NCBI RefSeq assembly: GCF_007362775.1
Contig: NZ_CP041692.1
Span: 1,488,001 to 1,552,000 of the forward strand
DNA: 64,000 nt
Source: Microlunatus elymi
GTDB taxonomy: Bacteria > Actinomycetota > Actinomycetes > Propionibacteriales > Propionibacteriaceae
Direction of reading: 5' to 3'
Part shown: in pieces, positions 56,924 to 64,000 of the stretch
Position numbering within the stretch: position 1 is the first letter of the stretch
Layout: every line of letters begins with the position of its first letter
Program-made: the position numbers and the translations under genes
Notes under the pieces: model-generated
Databases searched by the model: none
Seen by the model: only the letters and a program-made list of their open reading frames with translations
What the model was told of the DNA's origin: nothing

Positions 56924-58266
56924 TGGTTACCTCCCGCAACATCGGCCACGGCCCGGCCCAGCGCCGCAGCGGCCTGGTCCAACTCGGCCTCGGTCACCGA
57001 CAGTGCCGGCCGGAACCGGATCGACCGTTCGCCACTGGGCAGGGCCAGCACGTGCTCATGATCACGAAGCCTGGTCAGCACGTTATCGCGGGTCTGCGGA
57101 TCGCGCAGATCGACCGCCACCATCAGCCCACGACCGCGGACGTTGGAGAGTGCCACGCCGGACTTCTCGGCGATCTCCCACAGACGTTCGACCAGGTGCG
57201 CGCCCTTCGGACCGGCCGCCTCGATCAGGCCGTCGCGCTCGACGATCTCCAGGATCCGGGTGGCCCGGACCATGTCGACCAGTCCGCCGCCCCAGGTGGA
57301 GTTGATCCGTCCCGATACCCGGAAGACGTTGTCCTGCACCTCGTCCACTCGGCGGCCGGCCATGATCCCGCCCAGCTGGGCCTTCTTGGAGAAGGCGACG
57401 ATGTCGGGCTCCAGCCCGAGTTGCTGGTAGGCCCAGGCGGTGCCGGTGGTGCCCATCCCGGTCTGCACCTCGTCCACGATGAACAACGCATCATGATCAT
57501 GAACGAGTTGCTGCATCACTCGCAGGAATTCCGGACGTAGGTGGTTGTCACCGCCCTCGCCCTGGATCGGTTCGCAGATGAACGCGGCAATGTCGTACGG
57601 ATGCTCCGAGAATGCCATCCTGGCTTGGGAAACAGCCCGTTCCTCGGCTGCGATCACCTCGTCCAGATGATCTTCCAACGGGAACGTGATCGCCGGCACG
57701 TCGATCCGCGGCCAACTGAACTTGGGGAACCGCGCCACCTTGCCTGGCTCGGTGTTGGTCAGCGACATGGTGTAGCCGCTGCGGCCGTGGAAGGCCCGAG
57801 TCAGGTGCATGATCTTGGTGCCCAACTCCGGTGACCGACCGGCGTCCTCGTTCTTGCGGCTCTTCCAGTCGAACGCGACCTTCAACGCGTTCTCCACTGC
57901 GAGTGCGCCGCCCTCGATGAAGAACAGGTGCGGCAGCGCGGGATCGCCGACGACGCGGACGAAGGTCTCGGTGAAGTCGGCGAGTTCGGCGCTGTAGATG
58001 TCGGAGTTGGCCGGCTTGTTGGCGGCGATCCGGCCGAGCTTCTCCAGGAACGCCGGGTCGTCGACGATGCCGGGAGGATTCAAGCCCAGCGGAGCGCTGG
58101 CGAAGAACGTGTACAGGTCCAGGTAGCGGTCCCCGGTGACCGCATCGACCACCACGCTGCCGCGGCTCGCGGCCAGGTCGATGACCAGTTTGAAACCGTC
58201 GGTCAGCAGGTGCCGCCCCAGCACCTCGTGGACCTCGGCGGGCAGGACGTGCGTCTGTTCGGCCAT
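56920..58266 (-). CDS. lat: L-lysine 6-aminotransferase
   Basis: Transfers the epsilon-amino group of lysine to 2-oxoglutarate, giving 2-aminoadipate 6-semialdehyde. 448 residues, very similar in layout to mycobacterial Lat (Rv3290c). Diagnostic stretches are VHEVLGRHLLTDGFKLVIDL, YLDLYTFFASAPLGLNPP, LFFIEGGALAVENALKVAFDWKS, AFHGRSGYTMSLTNTEPGK, EPIQGEGGDNH, FIVDEVQTGMG and, with the PLP lysine, AFSKKAQLGGIMAGRRVDE. Start ATG 58266 has the good site GGGAGGATGCC. It is first in the minus-strand lysine operon. Confidence 0.94.
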   Translation of the reverse strand: MAEQTHVLPAEVHEVLGRHLLTDGFKLVIDLAASRGSVVVDAVTGDRYLDLYTFFASAPLGLNPPGIVDDPAFLEKLGRIAANKPANSDIYSAELADFTETFVRVVGDPALPHLFFIEGGALAVENALKVAFDWKSRKNEDAGRSPELGTKIMHLTRAFHGRSGYTMSLTNTEPGKVARFPKFSWPRIDVPAITFPLEDHLDEVIAAEERAVSQARMAFSEHPYDIAAFICEPIQGEGGDNHLRPEFLRVMQQLVHDHDALFIVDEVQTGMGTTGTAWAYQQLGLEPDIVAFSKKAQLGGIMAGRRVDEVQDNVFRVSGRINSTWGGGLVDMVRATRILEIVERDGLIEAAGPKGAHLVERLWEIAEKSGVALSNVRGRGLMVAVDLRDPQTRDNVLTRLRDHEHVLALPSGERSIRFRPALSVTEAELDQAAAALGRAVADVAGGNQ

Positions 58267-58286
58267 GGCATCCTCCCTGATGCTTC

Positions 58287-58314
58287 TTCGACAGCTGTTG
58301 AGCGAGTTCGACAG
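58287..58314. promoter_or_regulatory. Direct repeats upstream of lat
   Basis: TTCGACAG at 58287-58294 and 58307-58314, 20 bp apart (about two turns), 21-48 bp upstream of the lat start. In mycobacteria lat is next to an Lrp-type regulator; no Lrp gene is present here, so these sites are only a candidate for control. Confidence 0.35.
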
Positions 58315-58416
58315 AGTCAATGAGGTAAATGTGTCGTCGAGGCCACTCTATGCGGGAAGTCTTGCGCAGGTTCGGCAGGTGAGCGACGAATTCGGCTTCA
58401 TGAAACACTGGCGCGC

Positions 58417-59033
58417 ATGTCTCGCGTGATCACCGCCGACGAAGTGCGGAAACTGCAGTCCTCCGGCCTCGGCGACGCCGAACTGGCCGACACGTTGGTC
58501 GCGTGGACGGAGCAGCCCGACGTTCGGTACGGGGTGGGCGTCTCGCCGGCCGAACTGCTCAGCCTTGCCGCCACCCATCGCGGCGTCTGTGGTGATCATG
58601 ATCTGCAGTGGGAGCTGCTGGAGCGGGCCCGCGCCGCCGAGGGTGCGACCACGATCGACATCGAGGCGAAGATGATCGCCTCGCTGGTGTTGCGCGGGCA
58701 GCCCGATCAGGCGTTGCGGATCGCCGATGAGCTGCGGAAGCAGGGGTCCGGTCGCTGATCTCGTACCTGCTGATCTCGTCCTCGCTCAGCGACGCGGGCG
58801 AGACGCGGCAGGCCCTGCGCTGGTTGAACATGGGGCTGCGCGCCTTCGAACGACAGGAGCACACCGAGTCCGACGACGCCATCCTGCAGGCGCTGTTGAC
58901 CGACCGCTATCAGCTGCGGCGGCAATCGGAACTGGGCAAGGACAGTTACGACGAGGAGGCCGAGCTGATCCTGCAACGCTGGTCCGCCGAGCAGCAAGGC
59001 AGTGCCGAGGGCGAAGACGCCGCCGACGGCTGA
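58417..59033 (+). pseudogene. Small unrecognised gene interrupted by a -1 frameshift
   Basis: Two reading frames join into one ~205-residue protein. Frame 1 (58417-58758) ends DELRKQGSGR. Frame 2 continues VRSLISYLLISSSLSDAGETRQALRWLNMGLRAFERQEHTESDDAILQALLTDRYQLRRQSELGKDSYDEEAELIL to 59033. The shift lies in the G4 run at 58743-58746; one more G would restore the frame. Codon bias is normal on both sides, so a sequencing slip is as likely as a real mutation. The helical, repeat-like second half resembles TPR-type hairpins, but I assign no function. Confidence 0.65.
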
Positions 59034-59085
59034 TCGCCGGGTCGGCGCACCGTGATGCCCCGCCGGGCTGGGACAATTCCCGATC

Positions 59086-60684
59086 GTGGCTGAACAGCAA
59101 CCCCAGGAATTCGGTGACGGCCCGGCAGAACGACCGGACCGGTGGCTCGCTCCGGGTGAACACGCCGAGAACCCCGCCGGATCCGGGATCCCGAACGCGC
59201 CGCAGTCGGGCGATCCGACCTCCGTCCCGGAGCGGTACCGGCCGAACTTCCGCCCGGTACGAGGTGGCCGTGGCATGCGCTCGCCCGGCCGTACGCGGAT
59301 CGGAGGCCGGATCGGAATCGTGGTCCTGCTGGTGCTGGCGGCCATCACAATCGCCGGAGTGATCTCGAACCTGAACCGCTCCGGCGAGGTCGACCGGCCG
59401 AGACCGTCGGCCACCGGATTCAAGGAGCTGCCGACCAAGATCAACTGGAAGGTCGAGCCCGCGCAGCTGCGATCCGACCTGACCGAGCCCCGGTTCATCT
59501 CCTCGGTTGACGGTGACTTCAGCGGCTCCTACGTCGCGGCCACCGCCGATGTCTGGCTGACGATCACCGGTCGGGAGAACGCCACCGACACCATGGTGCA
59601 TGCGCTGAATCCCCAGACCGGGAAGGAGATCTGGCATCGTCGGCTGGACGGGGTGCTGTGTGACGCCGAGGCGCCCGCCTCGGGCATCGTCTGCGCCTCG
59701 GTGCTCTCGCGCGATCCGCAGACCGGGCTCGGCACCCGCTGGCGGCTGCATCGAATCGATCCCGCTGACGGCAGCGACCGGAAGACCGCCGACATCAACG
59801 GCTGGCTGACGGCAGTTCATCGCAGCGGGAACCAGTTCATCGTGCTGGAACAGCGTCAGCCGGCGCCGCACGCCGTGGTGCGCGCCTTCGACGTCAAGGA
59901 CCTGACTCCACGATGGAGTCGCGATCTGCTCCGGCAGCCGGGCCAAGCCGAGATGTTCAGCGAGAACAGGATCATCAAACGGCCGGAACCCGAACGGCAG
60001 GGTCTGGCGCTCGACCGGCCGCGGTTCCGCGACGTAGGGCACGGGCTCGTCGCCGTCTGGGCCGGGCAGCGGACCGCGTTCTTCAACGCCGCCAGCGGGA
60101 AGTTGATCATGATGCCGCACTGCTCGCGGCTGGTCGACGACGGGCAGCGATTGTGGTGCAACGAACCGGCCGGCGCGGCCTCGTACAGCTACAACGGCAA
60201 GTTGTTACACCGAATTCTCGGTCCGCGGCTCGCCTTCCCCTACGACAACGGCATCGGGGTCGACCGCAACCGGCCGATCTTCCTGAACGACTCCGGCGCT
60301 CCGGTCTCGGTCGACCTGAAGACCGGCACGGTCGGCGGCGCGTACGGCGGCCCCGGCGCGGGATCGGCATTCGGGATGAAGACGATGCCGAGCGCGTACA
60401 CCGTCGGCCGCTACACCTTCCTGGTCGGTGAGGGCGGCGCCATGCTGCTCGATCCGAAGCAGGACCGAGCAGCATGGCTGAATCCCGCCGCCACCCACAC
60501 CGACCTGCCGATCCTGCTCGGCGATCGGGTGCTGGTCGGCGACTTCCACTGGACCGTGCTCGACCTCGCCACCGGCAAACAACAGGCGACGGTCCACCCC
60601 GACGCCGGCCTCTACACGGTCGCCATCGGCGACCACGTCGCCGGCATCGGCCCGGACAAGATCTCCGACCTGCAGCTCGGCTGA
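59086..60684 (+). CDS. Membrane-anchored PQQ-propeller-like protein
   Basis: A 532-residue protein. A 75-residue Pro/Gly/Arg-rich cytoplasmic head and one membrane helix (about 77-95, IGIVVLLVLAAITIAGVI) are followed by an extracellular domain. The latter contains propeller-like blades such as VHALNPQTGKEIWHRRLDG, WRLHRIDPADGSDRKTADINGWL and FLVGEGGAMLLDPKQDRAAWLN. Blades of this kind (PQQ-like repeats) usually serve as protein-interaction scaffolds, sometimes as BamB-like factors. GTG 59086 is the first start. Function unknown. Confidence 0.75.
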   Translation: MAEQQPQEFGDGPAERPDRWLAPGEHAENPAGSGIPNAPQSGDPTSVPERYRPNFRPVRGGRGMRSPGRTRIGGRIGIVVLLVLAAITIAGVISNLNRSGEVDRPRPSATGFKELPTKINWKVEPAQLRSDLTEPRFISSVDGDFSGSYVAATADVWLTITGRENATDTMVHALNPQTGKEIWHRRLDGVLCDAEAPASGIVCASVLSRDPQTGLGTRWRLHRIDPADGSDRKTADINGWLTAVHRSGNQFIVLEQRQPAPHAVVRAFDVKDLTPRWSRDLLRQPGQAEMFSENRIIKRPEPERQGLALDRPRFRDVGHGLVAVWAGQRTAFFNAASGKLIMMPHCSRLVDDGQRLWCNEPAGAASYSYNGKLLHRILGPRLAFPYDNGIGVDRNRPIFLNDSGAPVSVDLKTGTVGGAYGGPGAGSAFGMKTMPSAYTVGRYTFLVGEGGAMLLDPKQDRAAWLNPAATHTDLPILLGDRVLVGDFHWTVLDLATGKQQATVHPDAGLYTVAIGDHVAGIGPDKISDLQLG

Positions 60685-60737
60685 GCGGTCGGACGAAGCA
60701 CTTGGGCCGCTCGGGGGCGACGGTCAGGTGCATGGTT

Positions 60738-60793
60738 CTGGTACTCGGACCTGCATAATTTTGGTACTCGATGGTGTGTGAAATTGGTAGTCT
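60738..60793. promoter_or_regulatory. Three direct repeats, 23-bp period, upstream of the DUF4143 ATPase
   Basis: CTGGTACTCG (60738), TTGGTACTCG (60761) and TTGGTAGTCT (60784) are exactly 23 bp apart, at 63, 40 and 17 bases before the ATG 60801. The second copy sits in a TAATTTTGGTACTCG context. The regular spacing suggests an iterated operator for the product or for a regulator. Confidence 0.7.
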
Positions 60794-60800
60794 CTCCGAT

Positions 60801-62039
60801 ATGGGCTTGTCTGACGCCATCGACTATCGGCGACGCATCGTCGATGACGTCCTGGACGAGCGCTTGGCAAGCGATCCCGCGATCTTGATCACGGGACCTC
60901 GCGGATGCGGCAAGACGACCACCGCATCGCGCAGGGTAGCCAGTGTCGTACGGCTCGACGTGCCCGGCGAAGCTGAGGCATTTCGAAGCGATCCGGATGC
61001 CGCAATCGGTCGGGTAGCGGGCCCAGTTCTGCTCGACGAGTGGCAACAAGTGCCGGAGGTGCTCGCGGCCGTGCGACGAGCCGTGGACGCAGGCGCGGGC
61101 CCGGGCCAATATCTGCTGACCGGAAGCATGCGGGCCAACCGTGGGCCCAGTCTCTGGCCGGGGACCGGTCGGATCGCCCGAGTGCGGATGGAAGGTCTCA
61201 CCCAGTCCGAACAGCGCGACCCGGACGGGTCGAACGACGTCATGGCACGCTTGCTCCATCCCAGCGACTCTCTCGGCCGTTCGAGATCGAAGTTGCCCGA
61301 CTACCTGGACCTCGCAGTGCGCGGCGGTATGCCTGCCGTCGTCCTGCGAGGCCGAAGCCCACTTCGTTGGTATGCCGATTACCTCGACCAGTTCATCGAC
61401 AGGGACGTTCCCGAGACCGGCACCATTGCAGAACCGGACCGGCTTCGTCGCTATCTGGTGACCCTGGCGGAGTCGACCGCAGGGACGCCGACTACGTCGA
61501 CCTTGCTTCAGGCTGCTCGGATCAACGCGAAGACGGCCGCCCGCTATGACGTGATCTTGACCGAGATGGGCATCCTCGAAGTCGCTCCGACCTGGTCGAG
61601 AAACAGGCTGAGCCGAATCGTCAAACAGGGCAAGGTCTACCTGACGGACACCGGTCTGACGGCAGCGGCGCTCGAGGTGGATGCCGACGACCTGCTGGCA
61701 GATGGCGGCCTGTACGGCCGGATCACCGATGCTTTCGTGGCTGCCCAAATTCGGCCGGCGCTGGCCGTCGGATCGATAGCGCGACGCTTGTATCACCTGC
61801 GTGATCAGGGCGGCCGGCACGAGATCGACCTGATCCTCGATCTTGGTCGCCGGGGAATCGTGGCGATAGAGATCAAGGCTGCCGCGAGCGTGACGCCGCA
61901 AGATGCCCGGCATCTCGCCTGGTTGCGTGACCAGTTGGGGGATCAATTCGCCTCCGGTCTGGTCCTGCACACCGGGCCGGACGGATATGAGCTCGGCGAT
62001 CGCATCGTTGCAGCGCCGATCAGCTTTCTGTGGTCGTAG
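60801..62039 (+). CDS. AAA ATPase with DUF4143 (nuclease-like) domain
   Basis: A 412-residue protein of the AAA_14/DUF4143 family, widespread, often in mobile or stress-linked settings, and of unknown function. Walker A is ILITGPRGCGKTTTASRR (residues 29-46) and Walker B VLLDEWQQVPEVL, with the sensor-like LTGSMRA. The C-terminal domain ends in GGRHEIDLILDLGRRGIVAIEIKAAASV, where His-Glu-x-Asp, then Glu-x-Lys resembles a PD-(D/E)xK nuclease core. ATG 60801 was chosen because homologues begin MGLSDAIDYR; an upstream ATG at 60771 lies within the repeats. No partner gene is adjacent. Confidence 0.85.
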   Translation: MGLSDAIDYRRRIVDDVLDERLASDPAILITGPRGCGKTTTASRRVASVVRLDVPGEAEAFRSDPDAAIGRVAGPVLLDEWQQVPEVLAAVRRAVDAGAGPGQYLLTGSMRANRGPSLWPGTGRIARVRMEGLTQSEQRDPDGSNDVMARLLHPSDSLGRSRSKLPDYLDLAVRGGMPAVVLRGRSPLRWYADYLDQFIDRDVPETGTIAEPDRLRRYLVTLAESTAGTPTTSTLLQAARINAKTAARYDVILTEMGILEVAPTWSRNRLSRIVKQGKVYLTDTGLTAAALEVDADDLLADGGLYGRITDAFVAAQIRPALAVGSIARRLYHLRDQGGRHEIDLILDLGRRGIVAIEIKAAASVTPQDARHLAWLRDQLGDQFASGLVLHTGPDGYELGDRIVAAPISFLWS

Positions 62040-62046
62040 CGCAGCC

Positions 62047-63723
62047 TCAGTTGAGGCCGAGGGCGGCTGCCATCTCTTTTCGCAGCTGACGCAGGACGCC
62101 GGCGGCTGTCGTCTGCGCGTCGTCGACGCTGCGATCCTCGGTCGGCACCCGGGCCTCGAGGTAGCACTTCAGCTTCGGTTCGGTGCCGGAGGGGCGGGCG
62201 ACGACCTTGATCGATTCGCCGGTGATCAACACGCCGTCGGTCGGCGGCAGCACCCCGGCCGGACCAAGATCAACTCCTGCTGCCAGGTCCTGGACGGTGA
62301 CCGGCTGGTCGGCCAGCTCGGTCGGCGGATGATCGCGCAGCCGGGTCATCGCATCGGCGATGATCGTCATGTCCTCGACCCGGACCGACAGCTGATCGGT
62401 GGCGTGGACGCCGTAGCGAGCGCTGATCTCGTTCAGTCGGCCGACGACGGTCTGCCCGTCGGCCTTCAGTTCGGTGGCGATCGCCAGCACCCGCAGCAGG
62501 GCGGTGATGCCGTCCTTGTCGGGTACGGCGGCGGAATCGCAGCAGTAGCCGATCGCTTCCTCGTAACCGAACGCGAGCTCCGGCACTCGGCCGATCCACT
62601 TGAAGCCGGTCAGCGTGTACTGGAACGGTTGATCATGGTCGGCGGCCATCGTCTGCAGCAGTGAACTGGACACGATCGAGCAGGCATAGCGGCCGGAAAC
62701 CCCACGGCGCAAGGCGTCATCGGCCAGCAACACCCCCAGTTCGTCGCCGCGCAACATCCGCCAGCCGTGATTACCGGCCGAGGGGTCCGACACCGCCACG
62801 GCGCAGCGGTCGGCGTCGGGATCGTTGGCGATCACCAGGTCGGCCTCGGCCTCCGTCGCCCTGGCGATGGCGAGATCGAGGGCGCCGGGCTCCTCGGGGT
62901 TGGGGAAGGGCACCGTGGGGAAGTCCGGGTCCGGGTCGGCCTGTTCCTTCACCACCTCCGGTTCGTCGAAGCCGAGTCGGCTGACCGCCTCGGCGACGAT
63001 CCGGCCGCCGACGCCGTGCATCGGGGTGTAGACCCAGGACAGTGACCGCGGGGTGCCGTCCGCGATCAGGGAGGTCGCCCGGTCGAGGTACGCGTTGATC
63101 AACTTGTCGCCGACGACGCGGTAATCCTGCGACCGTGGCACCCGATCCAGTGGCTGCGCGGACACCAAGTCGATCTGCGCGGCGATGTCGGCATCGGCGG
63201 GCGGCACGATCTGCGATCCGTCGCCCAGATAGACCTTGTAGCCGTTGTCCTGCGGCGGATTGTGCGACGCCGTCACCACGACGCCGGCCACACACTCGAA
63301 GTGCCGGATGCCGAAGGCGACCACTGGCGTCGGCGTCGGTGCGGCGGTGATCAAGGCGTCGAAACCGGCCGCGGCCATGATCTCCGCGGTGTCGGTGGCA
63401 AACAACTGTGACTTGTGCCGGGCGTCGAAGCCGATGATCACCCGGCCGCCGCCCAGTTGTTGATCTTGGAGGTAGCGGGCCAATCCAGCGGCTGCCTGGC
63501 CGACGGTGACCCGGTTCATTCGATTCGGTCCGGGGCCGAGCGCGCCGCGTAGCCCGGCGGTGCCGAAGGTCAGCCGGGCACCGAACGCGTCCTCCAACTC
63601 TCGTACGGCTTCGGTGTCTGCGTCCTCGGCGGCGTTCACCAACCGATCGAGTTCAGCGACCGTGCCGGGGTCGGAATCCTGAGCACGCCAGGACGTGATC
63701 ACGTCCTCCAGATCCGAGCTCAC
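62047..63723 (-). CDS. pmmB: Phosphohexomutase (phosphoglucomutase/phosphomannomutase family)
   Basis: A 558-residue alpha-D-phosphohexomutase. The catalytic phosphoserine loop is [22 protein letters not shown], the metal loop is [12 protein letters not shown], and the sugar-binding loop is [20 protein letters not shown]. The phosphate-binding loop is [16 protein letters not shown]. The position just downstream of purine nucleoside phosphorylase (4-bp overlap GTGA) matches mycobacterial deoD-pmmB and suggests a phosphopentomutase role: conversion of ribose 1-phosphate, produced by PNP, to ribose 5-phosphate. The symbol follows that synteny. Confidence 0.88.
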   Translation of the reverse strand: MSSDLEDVITSWRAQDSDPGTVAELDRLVNAAEDADTEAVRELEDAFGARLTFGTAGLRGALGPGPNRMNRVTVGQAAAGLARYLQDQQLGGGRVIIGFDARHKSQLFATDTAEIMAAAGFDALITAAPTPTPVVAFGIRHFECVAGVVVTASHNPPQDNGYKVYLGDGSQIVPPADADIAAQIDLVSAQPLDRVPRSQDYRVVGDKLINAYLDRATSLIADGTPRSLSWVYTPMHGVGGRIVAEAVSRLGFDEPEVVKEQADPDPDFPTVPFPNPEEPGALDLAIARATEAEADLVIANDPDADRCAVAVSDPSAGNHGWRMLRGDELGVLLADDALRRGVSGRYACSIVSSSLLQTMAADHDQPFQYTLTGFKWIGRVPELAFGYEEAIGYCCDSAAVPDKDGITALLRVLAIATELKADGQTVVGRLNEISARYGVHATDQLSVRVEDMTIIADAMTRLRDHPPTELADQPVTVQDLAAGVDLGPAGVLPPTDGVLITGESIKVVARPSGTEPKLKCYLEARVPTEDRSVDDAQTTAAGVLRQLRKEMAAALGLN

Positions 63724-64000
63724 AGCAGCCCTGCCAATCCACGCAGCAACTCACGGAGCCGATCGGTCGCGTCCCGGCCTGCCTGGACGACCTCGGCATG
63801 GTTCAACGGTTCCGGTGCGATGCCGGCCGCCGGATTGGTGACCAGCGACAGACCGAGCACCTCCATCCCGGCCTCGCGGGCCGCGATCGCCTCCAGCGTG
63901 GTGGACATGCCGACCAGATCGCCGCCGAGGATGCCGGCCATCCGCACCTCGGCCGGAGTCTCGTACTGCGGGCCGCGGAACTGCACGTAGACCCCCTCCG
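63720..64000 (-). CDS. Purine nucleoside phosphorylase, C-terminal part
   Basis: The last ~93 residues of a class I (trimeric) purine nucleoside phosphorylase: [40 protein letters not shown] and [20 protein letters not shown], with the purine-binding Asn in SLVTNPAAG and the phosphate/substrate loop in [11 protein letters not shown]. The frame is open past the window end, so the rest of the gene (about 180 residues) lies outside. It overlaps the phosphohexomutase start by four bases. Together they recover ribose 5-phosphate and free purine bases. Confidence 0.9.
   Translation of the reverse strand, partial: EGVYVQFRGPQYETPAEVRMAGILGGDLVGMSTTLEAIAAREAGMEVLGLSLVTNPAAGIAPEPLNHAEVVQAGRDATDRLRELLRGLAGLL

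Overview
The window is high-GC DNA (about two thirds G+C by eye) with many GTG starts, ATGA/GTGA stop-start overlaps and actinobacterial-only families: DUF6350/PerM, DUF3017, Tyr/Gln-rich DUF4190 proteins, lysine 6-aminotransferase and AbiEi/DUF559 proteins. It fits a chromosome of an actinobacterium, most likely Propionibacteriales (a Microlunatus-like genus is my guess). No rRNA, tRNA, CRISPR array, prophage or complete IS was recognised.

Layout. 1-4745: PerM-like membrane protein (5' end cut), purN, a DUF3017 protein, two DUF4190 proteins and malate dehydrogenase. 4969-10176: SGNH hydrolase, a DUF559 protein set between two palindromes, UDP-glucose dehydrogenase, a PLP aminotransferase and a MarR regulator. 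10389-17269: ABC exporter, CNNM/CorC protein, trpS, DHA2 efflux pump and a divergent ECF sigma factor. 17462-21699: a block that looks acquired (duplicated-hairpin membrane protein, unknown membrane protein, phospholipase C-like phosphoesterase, Stf0 sulfotransferase). 21959-28870: Na+/H+ antiporter fused to a UBP zinc finger, APH-like kinase, a tandem repeat block, methylmalonyl-CoA mutase large subunit and M20 amidohydrolase.

29039-37564 is a nucleoside uptake and salvage operon (BMP lipoprotein, ABC ATPase, two permeases, cytidine deaminase, adenosine deaminase). It is interrupted by a palindrome-bracketed remnant of a TOTE-type primase-helicase joined to a DUF559 fragment. 37828-50386: metG, a MarR/MFS pair, a deoC and aldehyde dehydrogenase cluster, a lipoprotein, an EEP nuclease, a reductase and tex. 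50395-51783 is a RES/Xre toxin-antitoxin pair. 51856-58266 is a minus-strand operon that reads as lysine catabolism: lysine 6-aminotransferase, a semialdehyde dehydrogenase, a fused E1 2-oxoacid dehydrogenase and glutaryl-CoA dehydrogenase. The end holds a frameshifted small gene, a PQQ-propeller-like membrane protein, an AAA/DUF4143 ATPase with three upstream repeats at a 23-bp period, a phosphohexomutase and the 3' part of purine nucleoside phosphorylase. The last two link to the deoC/add/cdd nucleoside theme.

The most unusual signals are repeats. Two unrelated palindrome families each bracket a DUF559 gene, and in both cases the gene's stop codon lies in or next to the right-hand palindrome. 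A short GGTCCT/AGGACC palindrome is translated into the N-termini of three enzymes. A 193-bp unit is tandemly triplicated and has one dispersed copy. The hexamer TGATCA occurs roughly twenty times more often than base composition predicts.
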